Assembly (NCBI RefSeq): GCF_014647835.1
Contig: NZ_BMPY01000017.1
Span: forward strand, 62,001 to 126,000
From: Microbispora rosea subsp. aerata
GTDB lineage: Bacteria; Actinomycetota; Actinomycetes; Streptosporangiales; Streptosporangiaceae
Direction: 5' to 3'
DNA: 64,000 nt
In this document: positions 48,931-57,785 of the stretch, piece after piece
How the letters are laid out: each line of letters opens with the position of its first letter
Position numbering within the stretch: the stretch's first letter is position 1
The notes under the pieces: model-generated
The model's input: the letters and a program-made list of their open reading frames with translations, nothing else
Databases searched by the model: none
What the model was told of the DNA's origin: nothing
Translations under genes and position numbers: made by a program

Positions 48931-49929
48931 GTGTCGCACCAGCCGGAACCCATCGTCATCGGCCACCGGGGCGCCAGCGCCCTGCGGCCCGAGCACACGC
49001 TGCCGTCGTACGAGACCGCGATCGCGCTCGGGGCCGACTACATCGAGCCCGACCTCGTCTCCACCAAGGACCACGTTCTCGTGGCCCGCCACGAGAACGA
49101 GATCTCGGGCACCACCGACGTGGCGAGCCGTCCCGAGTTCGCCGACCGCCGCACCACCAAGACCATCGACGGGACGGCGGTCACCGGCTGGTTCACCGAG
49201 GACTTCACGCTGGCCGAGCTGCGCACGCTGCGGGCGGTCGAGCGCATCCCCGGCCTGCGGCCGGGCAACGCCGCCTTCGACGGCCTGGCCCCGATCCCGA
49301 CGTTCGACGAGGTCGTGGCGCTGGCCAGGCGGCACGGCGTGGGCGTCTACCCGGAGACCAAGCACCCGGCCTACTTCGCCTCCATCGGGCTGCCGCTGGA
49401 GGAGCCGCTGCTCGACGTGCTGGCCCGGCACGGCTGGCGCGACCGGCACGACCCGGTGTTCATCCAGTCGTTCGACCCGGCCAACCTGCGCGAGCTGCGC
49501 GGCACGACCCGGCTGCCGCTGATCCAGCTCGTCGGCGGCTCCGGCGCGTACGACCGGATGGTCACGCCCGCCGGGCTCGCGGAGATCGCGACGTACGCGG
49601 ACGGCGTCGGCGTGGCGGCCTCGCGGGTCGTCCCGACGGGCCCGGACGGCCGGCTGCTGCGGCCGACGACGCTGGTGCGGGACGCCCACCGGGCCGGGCT
49701 CGACGTGCACGTGTGGACGGTCCGCGACGAGAACGCCCACCTTCCGGCCGACTTCCGGCTCGGCGACCCGGCCTCCCCGGCGTACGCGCGGGCGACCGGC
49801 GACGTGGCCGGCTGGCTGGCGATGCTGTACGAGCTCGGCGTGGACGGCGTGTTCGCCGACAACCCCGGCACGGCCAGGGCCGTGCTGTCGGCGATCTCCG
49901 CGGCCCCGCGTACGGCCGAAGTGTCCTAA
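48931..49929 (+). CDS. glpQ: glycerophosphodiester phosphodiesterase
   Basis: A 332-aa protein. GTG 48931 is chosen; GTG 48922 is possible. GDPD motifs: [20 protein letters not shown] with the catalytic His, [11 protein letters not shown] and [23 protein letters not shown]. No signal peptide, so a cytosolic enzyme. It hydrolyses glycerophosphodiesters to glycerol-3-phosphate. 5 bp or so from the zinc-regulated operon. Confidence 0.92.
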   Translation: MSHQPEPIVIGHRGASALRPEHTLPSYETAIALGADYIEPDLVSTKDHVLVARHENEISGTTDVASRPEFADRRTTKTIDGTAVTGWFTEDFTLAELRTLRAVERIPGLRPGNAAFDGLAPIPTFDEVVALARRHGVGVYPETKHPAYFASIGLPLEEPLLDVLARHGWRDRHDPVFIQSFDPANLRELRGTTRLPLIQLVGGSGAYDRMVTPAGLAEIATYADGVGVAASRVVPTGPDGRLLRPTTLVRDAHRAGLDVHVWTVRDENAHLPADFRLGDPASPAYARATGDVAGWLAMLYELGVDGVFADNPGTARAVLSAISAAPRTAEVS

Positions 49930-49931
49930 GT

Positions 49932-49952
49932 TGACAATGATTTTCATTTGCG
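49932..49952. promoter_or_regulatory. Zur box
   Basis: TGACAATGATTTTCATTTGCG with the palindromic core AATGA-TTT-TCATT fits the actinobacterial Zur site (TGAAAATGATTTTCA-like). It lies about 90 bp upstream of the zinc uptake genes. Confidence 0.85.
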
Positions 49953-50042
49953 GGACATTTGGTGAGAGATGCTTCCTTGGTGCACTCACCGGATGCACCG
50001 ATCCGATGCGCTGACTTCGCCATGCCGACTCGAGGATTCGTC

Positions 50043-50990
50043 GTGCTCTCGCCGCTCGCCCGTACGCTGTCGTCCGCCGTGCTGCTCGTGCTGCTCGCAG
50101 CCGGGTGCGGCGGCGCGGACAAAGCCTCTTCGCCTTCCGACCCGGCGGAGCCGTTGAAGGTGGTGGCGACCACCACGCAGGTGGCCGACTTCGCCCGCAA
50201 CGTCGGCGGTGACCGGGTCCTCGTCCACCAGTTGCTCCGGCCGAACGTCGACCCGCACGACTACGAGCCGTCCCCGGCCGACATGCGGGCCATCGCCGAG
50301 GCCGACGTGCTCGTCAAGAACGGCGTGGGCCTGGAGAAATGGCTGGACGAGACGATCTCGGCCGCCGGGTTCGACGGGACCGTGGTCGACGCCTCCCGGG
50401 GCGTGCCCATCCGCAAGGGCGACGAGGAGGAGGAGGCCGAGGGCGACCCGCACATCTGGCACAACCCGCTGAACGTCAAGACGATGGTCGCCACGATCGA
50501 GAAGGCGTTCGCCGCCGCCCAGCCGCGAGACAGCGCCGTCTACCAGGCCAACCGCGCCGCGTACGACGCGAAGCTGGACGCGCTCGACGCCGACATCACC
50601 AGGAAGATCGAGTCGATCCCGCCCGACCGGCGCAAGCTCGTGACCAACCACGACGCCTTCGGCTACTTCCTCGACCGATACAAGCTGACGTTCGTCGGCT
50701 CGATCATCCCGAGCTTCGACACCTCGGCCGAGCTGTCCGCCAAGCAGGTGTCCGACCTCGTCGCCAAGATCAAGGCGACCGGGGTGCCCGCGGTCTTCTC
50801 GGAGGCGTCGCTGCCGCCCAAGACGGCCGAGGCGATCGGCCGCGAGGCCGGGGTGACGGTCGTGGCGGGCGAGGACGCGCTGTACGGCGACTCGCTGGGC
50901 CCGGAGGGGTCGCCCGGTGCGACCTACCTGGAGATGGAGGAGCACAATGCCGACACCATCGTCAACGCGTTGAGGGGGACCGACGCATGA
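50043..50990 (+). CDS. znuA: zinc ABC transporter substrate-binding lipoprotein
   Basis: A 315-aa protein. GTG 50043 with GAGGA upstream starts the signal peptide SPLARTLSSAVLLVLLAAGC; ATG 50022 is possible. Metal-binding His are in VDPHDYEPSP and GDPHIWHNPL, with VTNHDAFGYF and a downstream Asp/Glu. A charged loop GDEEEEAEGD precedes the second His site. Stop overlaps znuC. Confidence 0.93.
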   Translation: MLSPLARTLSSAVLLVLLAAGCGGADKASSPSDPAEPLKVVATTTQVADFARNVGGDRVLVHQLLRPNVDPHDYEPSPADMRAIAEADVLVKNGVGLEKWLDETISAAGFDGTVVDASRGVPIRKGDEEEEAEGDPHIWHNPLNVKTMVATIEKAFAAAQPRDSAVYQANRAAYDAKLDALDADITRKIESIPPDRRKLVTNHDAFGYFLDRYKLTFVGSIIPSFDTSAELSAKQVSDLVAKIKATGVPAVFSEASLPPKTAEAIGREAGVTVVAGEDALYGDSLGPEGSPGATYLEMEEHNADTIVNALRGTDA

Positions 50991-51748
50991 TCGAGCGCGC
51001 GCCGACCCTGGTGCTCGACCGGGCGAGCGTGGCCTACGGCGACGTCCCCGTCCTGGAGGAGCTGAACGGCGTCGTCCACGAGGGTGAGGCCGTGGCGCTG
51101 ATCGGCCCGAACGGCGCCGGCAAGTCCACGTTCATCAAGGCGCTGCTGGGCCTGGTGCCGGTCGTGCGCGGCCGGATCGAGGTGCTCGGCAGGTCTCCGG
51201 CGCAGGCCCGCCGCGACGTGGCGTACGTGCCGCAGGCCGACACGCTCGACCCCGACTTCCCGGTGTCGGTCGAGCAGGTGGCGATGATGGGCCGCTACCG
51301 GCGGATCGGCTGGCTGCGCCGCCCCTCCGCCGCCGACCGGGCCGAGGTGGCCGAGGCGCTGGAGCGGGTCGGGCTGGCCCACCGCGCCCGCGACCGGTTC
51401 GGCACGCTGTCGGGCGGGCAGCGCCAGCGGGTGCTGCTGGCCCGCGCCATCGCCGCCAAGCCCCGGATGCTGCTGCTCGACGAGCCGTTCAACGGCGTGG
51501 ACGCGGTCAGCCAGCACGCGCTGCTCGAAGCGATCGCCTCGATGAAGGAGCAGGGCGCGTCCGTCGTCGTCAGCACCCACGACCTGGCCATCGCGCATCT
51601 CGCCTGTGACGAGGTGTGCCTGCTCAACCGGCACCAGTTCGGCTTCGGCCCGACCGAGGACGTGCTGACGCCCGAGCGGCTGCGCGCGACGTACGGCGGC
51701 CACGCGCTGGAGCTGCGCGGCGACCGCGTGATTGTGACCCAGACATGA
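50987..51748 (+). CDS. znuC: zinc ABC transporter ATPase
   Basis: A 253-aa protein. GPNGAGKSTFIKALLGL, YVPQADTLDPDFPVS, LSGGQRQRVLLARAI, LLLDEPFNGVD, STHDLAI. Operates with both following permeases. Confidence 0.93.
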   Translation: MIERAPTLVLDRASVAYGDVPVLEELNGVVHEGEAVALIGPNGAGKSTFIKALLGLVPVVRGRIEVLGRSPAQARRDVAYVPQADTLDPDFPVSVEQVAMMGRYRRIGWLRRPSAADRAEVAEALERVGLAHRARDRFGTLSGGQRQRVLLARAIAAKPRMLLLDEPFNGVDAVSQHALLEAIASMKEQGASVVVSTHDLAIAHLACDEVCLLNRHQFGFGPTEDVLTPERLRATYGGHALELRGDRVIVTQT

Positions 51749-52626
51749 TCTTCTTCGAGCCGTTCCAGTTTCCCTTCATGGCGCGGGCGCTGATCGAGCT
51801 GGTCATCCTCGGCGTGCTCGCCGGCACGGTCGGCGTGCTGGTGCTGCTGCGCCGGCTCGCCTTCGTCAGCGACACCCTGACGCACACCGTGTTTCCCGGC
51901 GTGGTCATCGGCCACCTCATGGGCGGCGACGGCGGCATTTTCTGGGGGGCGCTGGCGGCCGGGGTCGCCACCGCCGCCCTGCTCACACTGCTGACCCACC
52001 GCCGCAGGGTGAGCGAGGACGCCGCGCTCGCGATGCTGCTGACCACGTTGTTCGCGGTCGGCGTCGTGCTGGTGTCACGGCAGACGGGCTTCACCTCCGA
52101 CCTCACGGCGTTCCTGTTCGGGCGGGTGCTGACGGTCACCGAGGCGCAGCTCGCGCAGACCGCCGTCGTGACCGTGCTGGTGGTGGCGCTGCTCGCGGCG
52201 CTGCGGCGGCCGCTGCTGCTGCGCGCCTTCGACCCCGAGGGCGCCCGCGCGGCCGGCGTGCCCGTCGGCCTGCTCGATCTCGTGCTGAACGTCGCCGTCG
52301 CGCTGGTCGTCGTGGCCGCGGTGAAGGCGGTCGGCACGGTCCTCGTGATCGCCCTGCTCATCGTGCCGGCCGCGGCGGCGCGGACCCTGTCGGACCGGCT
52401 CGTGGTCATCGTGCCGCTCGCCTGCCTCGTCGGCGCGGCAGCCGGGTGGCTGGGGCTCGTCGTCAGCTACCAGGCGTCGGTGGAATACGGCGTGCGGCTC
52501 GCCTCCGGCGCGACCGTGGTGCTCGCCCTGGTCGTGATGTACGGCCTGGCGCACGCCGCCGGGTTCGCCCGCAGGAGGCTGGGCCTGAGCCGCGCCCGCC
52601 GCACGGCGATGGAGGTCGCGGCGTGA
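51745..52626 (+). CDS. znuB: zinc ABC transporter permease 1
   Basis: A 293-aa protein: FPFMARALIELVILGVLAGT, FVSDTLTHTVFPGVVIGHLM, about eight helices. ABC-3 family. Overlaps the next permease by GTGA. Confidence 0.92.
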   Translation: MIFFEPFQFPFMARALIELVILGVLAGTVGVLVLLRRLAFVSDTLTHTVFPGVVIGHLMGGDGGIFWGALAAGVATAALLTLLTHRRRVSEDAALAMLLTTLFAVGVVLVSRQTGFTSDLTAFLFGRVLTVTEAQLAQTAVVTVLVVALLAALRRPLLLRAFDPEGARAAGVPVGLLDLVLNVAVALVVVAAVKAVGTVLVIALLIVPAAAARTLSDRLVVIVPLACLVGAAAGWLGLVVSYQASVEYGVRLASGATVVLALVVMYGLAHAAGFARRRLGLSRARRTAMEVAA

Positions 52627-53453
52627 GCTGGCTCGACTCCACCGTCCACCGGGCCGTCGTCGAGGCCGTCCTGGTCGGCGCGCTCGGCGGCGTCGTCGGG
52701 GTGTTCGTGATCGCGCGGCGGCTGCCGTTCTTCACGATGGCCCTCACGCACGCGACGTTCCCCGGCATCGTCGTCGCCGCCATGCTCGGGGTGAATCTCT
52801 ACCTCGGCGGCGGGCTGTTCGGGCTGCTGGTGGTCGCCGCCGTCCTCGCGTTCGGCCGGGCGCGCGGGCAGGACTTCACCACGGCCACCGGCATCGCGCT
52901 GTCGGGCGGCTTCGCGCTCGGCGTGGTGCTGGTGTCGTCCCAGGACGGCTTCACCAAGGACCTGGCGGCCTACACGGTGGGCGACGTCCTCGCCGTCGGC
53001 ACGGGCGATCTGGTGGCGACCGGGGTCGTCGTCGTGGCCGTGTCGCTGCTGCTCGCCCTGCTGGGCAAGGAGCTGCTGCTCACGGCGTTCGACCCGGTGG
53101 GCGCGGCGGCCCTCGGGCTGCCCACCCTGCTGCTGGACTTCGCCCTGCTGGCGGCCGTCGAGGTGACCGTCGTCGCCACCGTGCCCGCGCTGGGGACGAT
53201 CCTCGCCGTGGCGCTGATCGTGGGCCCGGCCGCGACCGCCCGCCTGATCACCGACAGGCTCGCGCCGCTGTTCCCGATCGCCGCCGCGATCGGCGTCGCG
53301 TGCGCGCTCGCGGGCGTGTGGGTCTCCACGCTGTGGAACGTCGCGACCGGGGCCTCCATCGCCCTGTTCGTGGGCCTGGTCTTCGGGGTGGTCTTCCTCG
53401 GCACCGCCGTACGCGGCCGGGTGCGGCGGGCCACGGCCGCCAACCCGGCCTGA
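52623..53453 (+). CDS. zinc ABC transporter permease 2
   Basis: A 276-aa ABC-3 permease: FFTMALTHATFPGIVVAAML, QDGFTKDLAAYTVGDVLAV. A paralog of the preceding permease. Two permease genes suggest a heterodimeric channel, as in Mn/Zn importers with split permeases. Last gene of the operon. Confidence 0.92.
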   Translation: MSWLDSTVHRAVVEAVLVGALGGVVGVFVIARRLPFFTMALTHATFPGIVVAAMLGVNLYLGGGLFGLLVVAAVLAFGRARGQDFTTATGIALSGGFALGVVLVSSQDGFTKDLAAYTVGDVLAVGTGDLVATGVVVVAVSLLLALLGKELLLTAFDPVGAAALGLPTLLLDFALLAAVEVTVVATVPALGTILAVALIVGPAATARLITDRLAPLFPIAAAIGVACALAGVWVSTLWNVATGASIALFVGLVFGVVFLGTAVRGRVRRATAANPA

Positions 53454-53482
53454 GCGGCGACGAGCCGGGCGAACCAGGCGAG

Positions 53483-53758
53483 TCAGACGTGCAGGACGCT
53501 GCCCTGCTCGTCCACCCGGTCGGCGTGGTCGTCGTCGAACCACACGCCGCCCGTCGCGAGGTAGCGGAACCGGTGCGTGCCGGGCGGCAGGATCACCGAC
53601 ACGGTGCGGGTGCCGTTCCTGCGCCGCAGCAGCTCGTGGCGGCCCGGCTGCCAGTCGTTGAAATCGCCCACCACGCTGACCGTCCCCGGGGGCTCGTCAA
53701 CGGGCAGAGAGAAAGTGACTCGGGTTTTCCGCCCGAAAAGCCTGGTGCGCTTGAGCAT
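53483..53758 (-). CDS. stand-alone CBM48 (isoamylase N-terminal-like) protein
   Basis: A 91-aa protein with GGGGGAGG upstream. RVTFSLPVDEPPGTVSVVGD, FNDWQPGRHELLRRRNGTRT. Glycogen-binding early-set domain without any enzyme. Similar short proteins are common in actinomycetes and may act as glycogen scaffolds. Confidence 0.85.
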   Translation of the reverse strand: MLKRTRLFGRKTRVTFSLPVDEPPGTVSVVGDFNDWQPGRHELLRRRNGTRTVSVILPPGTHRFRYLATGGVWFDDDHADRVDEQGSVLHV

Positions 53759-53872
53759 GCGTCCTCCCCCTCGTGCGGGACGACATCGTGCGGTACGCCG
53801 CATAGCCTCTCGTATCACACCTAAAGGAAGAAACCTGTACACGCAGGACGTAACACAATATTCACGGCTTTT

Positions 53873-54691
53873 TCAGGACGCGTGGCCGACGCCGCAGAGG
53901 AACCAGGTGGGCAGATGACGGCGGGCCTGGCGGGCGAGCGGGTTCTCGTCGTCGGGCCGCCAGTCGTCCAGCGGCACCAGGCCCGGCTCGATGAGGCGGA
54001 AACCGTCGAACAGCTCGCGGATCCGCTCCCGGCTGCGCAGGGTGACGCCGCTGCTCGCCTGCCGGTAGACGGCCGCCCCCTCGCGGGCGTCGCGGGCCCG
54101 TTCCTCGTCGGTGACGTGGGACAGCACGAGATAGCTCCCCGGGGCGACGGACTCTCGGAGGCGGGCCACGAGCTCGGCCGGCTTGTCGTCGTCGGGGAGG
54201 AAGTGCAACACGGCCACCAGCAAGATCGCGACCGGCGCGGACAGGTCGATCAGCGACCGCAGCTCGGGGTTGGCCATGATCTCTTCCGGCCGCCGCACGT
54301 CTCCCTGCACGGTGACGGTGGTGGAGGCGGTGCCCGACAGCAGGGCCCGGGAGTGCGCGAGCACGACGGGATCGTTGTCCACGTACGCCACCCGGACGCC
54401 GGGGTCCAGCTCGTGCGCCACCTCGTGGACGCTGCCCTCGGTCGGCAGCCCGGTGCCGATGTCCACGAACTGCCGGATGCCGGCCTCGGCCACCAGATAA
54501 CGGACGGCCCGGCGCAGGAAGGCGCGGTTGCGGCGGGCCAGCGCGGGGGCCTCGGGCGCGACCTTCAAAACCCGTTCCGCGGCTTCCCGGTCGACCGCGA
54601 AATTGTCCTTGCCACCCAAAAAGTAGTTGTACATGCGCGCGGGATTGGGGATACGTGCGTCGATTCCGGGTGGCGGAGCCTCATCAGACAC
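53873..54691 (-). CDS. DUF574/SAM-dependent methyltransferase
   Basis: A 272-aa protein from GTG 54691 with GAGGAGA. IPNPARMYNYFLGGKDNFAV is the family N-terminal signature. FVDIGTGLPTEGSVHEVA is the SAM loop. This PF04672 family is greatly expanded in filamentous actinomycetes; the substrate is unknown. A -10 element TACTAT is close upstream. Confidence 0.9.
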   Translation of the reverse strand: MSDEAPPPGIDARIPNPARMYNYFLGGKDNFAVDREAAERVLKVAPEAPALARRNRAFLRRAVRYLVAEAGIRQFVDIGTGLPTEGSVHEVAHELDPGVRVAYVDNDPVVLAHSRALLSGTASTTVTVQGDVRRPEEIMANPELRSLIDLSAPVAILLVAVLHFLPDDDKPAELVARLRESVAPGSYLVLSHVTDEERARDAREGAAVYRQASSGVTLRSRERIRELFDGFRLIEPGLVPLDDWRPDDENPLARQARRHLPTWFLCGVGHAS

Positions 54692-54999
54692 GCAACGTCT
54701 CCTCGCTCACTATAGTAAAGATGACTTGTTGCGAGCATAAGGGGCGTCGAGGAAAAACCCAACGAAGAACGCCATAACGCTGTGACTCCACCTTCCCACC
54801 GGATTTTTGTTCGCCACCACAAGGCAGGTCACCGGCAGCGGCAAAAAGGCGAGCCACAACAGGTGGGCCGCCGGCCACCGCGGGTCGTCCTGCAGGGGCC
54901 ACGGCCACGGCGGCGCCGGGCGGGCCGATCGGTTCGCGCCGCGAGACCTAGGACCATCGCCCGATGTGGCGGCGTGGCGGGCAGATCTATAACGGACGC
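54692..54999. other. 308-bp divergent intergenic region
   Basis: It holds the promoter of the methyltransferase (minus -10 TACTAT near 54709-54714) and of the oxidoreductase. No further gene or repeat was recognised. Confidence 0.4.
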
Positions 55000-55986
55000 A
55001 TGTACGCGATCAGATTGCACGCTTTTGGTCCCGCCGAGAATCTCACCTATGAGGAGGTCGAGGATCCCGAGCCCGGTCCCGGTCAGGTCCGCGTGGCCGT
55101 GCGGGCGGCGGGGGTGCACCTCGTCGACACGACACTGCGGTCGGGGAACTACGAAGGCCCGATCCCCCTGCCCGACCTGCCCACGATCCCCGGCCGGGAG
55201 GTCGCCGGGGTCGTCGACGCCGTCGGCTCCGGGGTCGATCCGGGCCTGATCGGCAAGCGGGTGGTGACCCACCTCGGGATGGTGCCCGGCGGATACGCCG
55301 AGCTGGCCGTACGGGACGCCTCGGCGATCCACGAGATCCCGGACGGCGTGGGGTACGGCGAGGCGGTGGCGATGATCGGCACCGGCCGGACCACCATGGG
55401 CATCCTCGACGTCGCGGAGATCCGGGCGGACGACGTCATGGTGGTGACGGCGGCCGCCGGGGGCATCGGCAACCTGCTCGTGCAGGCGGGGCTGCGGGCC
55501 GGGGCCACGGTCGTGGGGCTCGCCGGCGGCGAGGCCAAGGTGAGCCGGGTGCTGGAGCTGGGCGCGCACCACGCCGTGGACTACACCGCTCCCGGCTGGC
55601 CCGACGAGGTGCGGGCGCTTCTCGGCGACCGGGAGGTCACGCTGGCGCTCGACGGCGTCGGCGGGGCCATCGGGCGGGCGACGCTGGAGCTGCTCGGCGT
55701 CGGCGGCAGGATCGTGCTGTTCGGCTGGTCGGACGCCAAGGGCGGCCCGACCGCGATCACCACGCAGGACCTGTACGACCGCGGCATCACCGCGGCGGTG
55801 GGGGTCGGCCCGCGGGTGCTGAAGCGGCCGGGCGGCCTGCGGGGCCTGGAGGAGCGCGCGCTGGCGGCCGCGGGGTCGGGCGCGCTGGTCCCGCTGGTGC
55901 AGAGCTTCCCGCTCAAGGACGCCGCCGCCGCGCACGCCGCGCTGGAGACCCGCAAGACCACCGGCAAGGTGGTGCTCGTCCCATGA
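55000..55986 (+). CDS. zinc-independent quinone oxidoreductase (MDR family)
   Basis: A 328-aa protein. VDTTLRSGNYEGPIPLPDLP, IPGREVAGVV, VVTAAAGGIGNLLVQAGLRA (NADPH fold). Catalytic zinc ligands absent, as in quinone oxidoreductases. NADPH-dependent. Convergent with the molybdopterin enzyme. Confidence 0.92.
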   Translation: MYAIRLHAFGPAENLTYEEVEDPEPGPGQVRVAVRAAGVHLVDTTLRSGNYEGPIPLPDLPTIPGREVAGVVDAVGSGVDPGLIGKRVVTHLGMVPGGYAELAVRDASAIHEIPDGVGYGEAVAMIGTGRTTMGILDVAEIRADDVMVVTAAAGGIGNLLVQAGLRAGATVVGLAGGEAKVSRVLELGAHHAVDYTAPGWPDEVRALLGDREVTLALDGVGGAIGRATLELLGVGGRIVLFGWSDAKGGPTAITTQDLYDRGITAAVGVGPRVLKRPGGLRGLEERALAAAGSGALVPLVQSFPLKDAAAAHAALETRKTTGKVVLVP

Positions 55987-55989
55987 ACG

Positions 55990-57048
55990 TCAGGCGACCA
56001 GGACGGGGTGGGGGAGCACCGAGTTGTGGCAGTAGCCGAGGGCGTTCCAGGGGGTGGCGTCCGGCTGGGTGCGGCCGTGCTCGTCGGTGGCCCGCACGCG
56101 CACGACGTGCGCCCCCGGTGAGGGATCCCAGAGGAACCGCCAGCGGGTCCAGACGCCGGCGAGATCCGGCCCGTCCAGCGCGGCGGGCCGCCAGGGGCCG
56201 TCGTCGATCCGGTAGTCGACGGCGGTCACCCGGTCCTCCCCGGCGTACGCCCGGCCCCGGATCGTCTGCGGGCCGGGGTGCAGCCGCGCCGGCCAGGGCA
56301 GCTCGACCAGGCTCGCGACCGGGGTGGAGGTGATCGGCTCGGCGGGCCGGCCGGGGGCGACGAGCACGTAGTCGCCGGTGTTCCACGGCACGCGCAGCGG
56401 CCGGTCGGACACCTCGATCCGGCCCACCCACTTGATGCTCGCCGCGCCGAGCCAGCCGGAGACCACCATGCGGGCGGGGAAGCCGTGGTCGGGCGGCAGG
56501 ATCTCGCCGTTCATGGCGAGCGCGAGCAGGGTGTCGGGGGCCAGCGCCTTGGCGAGCGGCATCGGACGCCGCCCGCGCGCCTCGTCGAGCCCTTCCGGCA
56601 TGACCTCGACGGCGGCGCCGGTGAGGCCCGCGGGTTCGAGCAGGTCGCGCAGCGGGATGCCGGTCCACTCGGCCGTGCCGATCGCGCCGCGGTGCCACTG
56701 CACTCCGTCGAAGCGGTGCGCGTGCTCGGCGCCGAAGAGGGCACGGCGGTTGCCCGCGCACTCCAGCGTGCGGACGACGGACACGAGCGGGAACCGGCGC
56801 CACAGGTCGTCGTAGGTGTAGCGGATGGTCCGGCGCACGCCGCCGCCCTCCACCCGCAGGGTCCAGGTTCTCGGGTCGACGCGCGGGGTCGGGGCGTGGT
56901 TGCGGACGAAGAAGCGGTCGAGGGGGGTGAGCAGCCCCGGCAGCCGGTCGGGGCGGGTGCCGTAGTCGAGGCCGGTGCCGGGGTCCTCCATGAGGGAGGC
57001 GACGATCGGCTTCACCACGGCCGTACGGATGTCGTCTGTCGTGCGCAT
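55990..57048 (-). CDS. molybdopterin-dependent oxidoreductase, sulfite-oxidase family
   Basis: A 352-aa protein. Mo-binding Cys in RTLECAGNRRALFG. VEGGGVRRTIRYTYDDLWRR, GFPARMVVSGWLGAASIKWV. C-terminal dimerisation domain (VTAVDYRIDDGPWRPA). No Tat signal, so cytosolic. Lacks a haem domain. The substrate could be sulfite or another oxyanion. Confidence 0.9.
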   Translation of the reverse strand: MRTTDDIRTAVVKPIVASLMEDPGTGLDYGTRPDRLPGLLTPLDRFFVRNHAPTPRVDPRTWTLRVEGGGVRRTIRYTYDDLWRRFPLVSVVRTLECAGNRRALFGAEHAHRFDGVQWHRGAIGTAEWTGIPLRDLLEPAGLTGAAVEVMPEGLDEARGRRPMPLAKALAPDTLLALAMNGEILPPDHGFPARMVVSGWLGAASIKWVGRIEVSDRPLRVPWNTGDYVLVAPGRPAEPITSTPVASLVELPWPARLHPGPQTIRGRAYAGEDRVTAVDYRIDDGPWRPAALDGPDLAGVWTRWRFLWDPSPGAHVVRVRATDEHGRTQPDATPWNALGYCHNSVLPHPVLVA

Positions 57049-57085
57049 CGGCCCTCTCCTTCACGGACCGACGCGGTGACGGCCG

Positions 57086-57250
57086 TCAGCCCAGGTCGCG
57101 ACCGGCCTTCCGGGCCTGACGCTGCGCCCAGGACGCCAGACGCGACCAGCGCCGGGCCGCGACGAGACGGTTGGCGACGCGGGTGTCGTCGGCCTCCCGG
57201 CGCAGCTCGGTCATCCGCTCGGTGGCCAGCGAGTAGTCGTGGAACATCAT
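57086..57250 (-). CDS. small helical protein
   Basis: A 54-aa protein, MMFHDYSLATERMTELRREA, then DDTRVANRLVAARRWSRLAS and a basic C-terminus. GGGGACGG lies before the ATG. No domain; resembles small Arg-rich helical proteins next to regulators. Upstream ATG/second ATG at 57247. Confidence 0.7.
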   Translation of the reverse strand: MMFHDYSLATERMTELRREADDTRVANRLVAARRWSRLASWAQRQARKAGRDLG

Positions 57251-57344
57251 TGCCGTCCCCGTGATCGATGTAACTGTCTTAATTTTCTTAGCCAGTTACA
57301 AAGGTATGTCAAAGCGGGGTAACTGGTCAAGTCGATTTGGACGG

Positions 57345-57680
57345 TTACGACGGCCTGGCCGCCTGGGCGTCGTACGCGTTGACGACGGTGTCGAGCAGGC
57401 CCGGGAAGAGGGCGTCGAGATCCTCGCGGCGCAGCGAGCTCATCTTCGCGGTCCCCCGATAGACCTGCCTGATCACGCCAGCCTCGCGGAGCACCCGGAA
57501 GTGGTGGGTGCTCGTCGACTTGCTGACCGCGAGGTCGATCGCCGAGCAGGAGGACTCGCCGGTGCGGGCGAGAAAGCGCACCACCTGGAGGCGCACGGGA
57601 TCGGACAGCGCGTGCAGGACGTCCTCCAGCCGGATCTCGGACCGATCCGGATGATCGAGCGTCCGGGGCTGGGGCGTCAT
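57345..57680 (-). CDS. ArsR-family repressor
   Basis: A 111-aa winged helix: IRLEDVLHALSDPVRLQVVR, SSCSAIDLAVSKSTSTHHFR. No classical metal-binding motif is obvious. Divergent from an old-yellow-enzyme gene, with palindromes between. This repressor-enzyme layout fits redox or electrophile sensing, as in YqjM-linked regulators. Confidence 0.9.
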   Translation of the reverse strand: MTPQPRTLDHPDRSEIRLEDVLHALSDPVRLQVVRFLARTGESSCSAIDLAVSKSTSTHHFRVLREAGVIRQVYRGTAKMSSLRREDLDALFPGLLDTVVNAYDAQAARPS

Positions 57681-57705
57681 CGCGGCTCTCCTCGCACGAT
57701 CCTTG

Positions 57706-57755
57706 TACGACGATCGTCGTAGTTTGACAGTTCACGTACTACGAAAGCTATCGTA
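57706..57755. promoter_or_regulatory. two TACGA-N6-TCGTA palindromes over a TTGACA promoter
   Basis: Site 1 (57706-57721, TACGACGATCGTCGTA) is a perfect 16-bp palindrome; site 2 (57740-57755, TACGAAAGCTATCGTA) has the same arms. Centres are 34 bp apart. TTGACA (57724-57729) lies between the sites and the likely -10 (near 57749) is inside site 2, so binding would block the enzyme gene. Confidence 0.75.
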
Positions 57756-57785
57756 CAAAGGTCATCGTGACGAGAGGAGAGCGGC

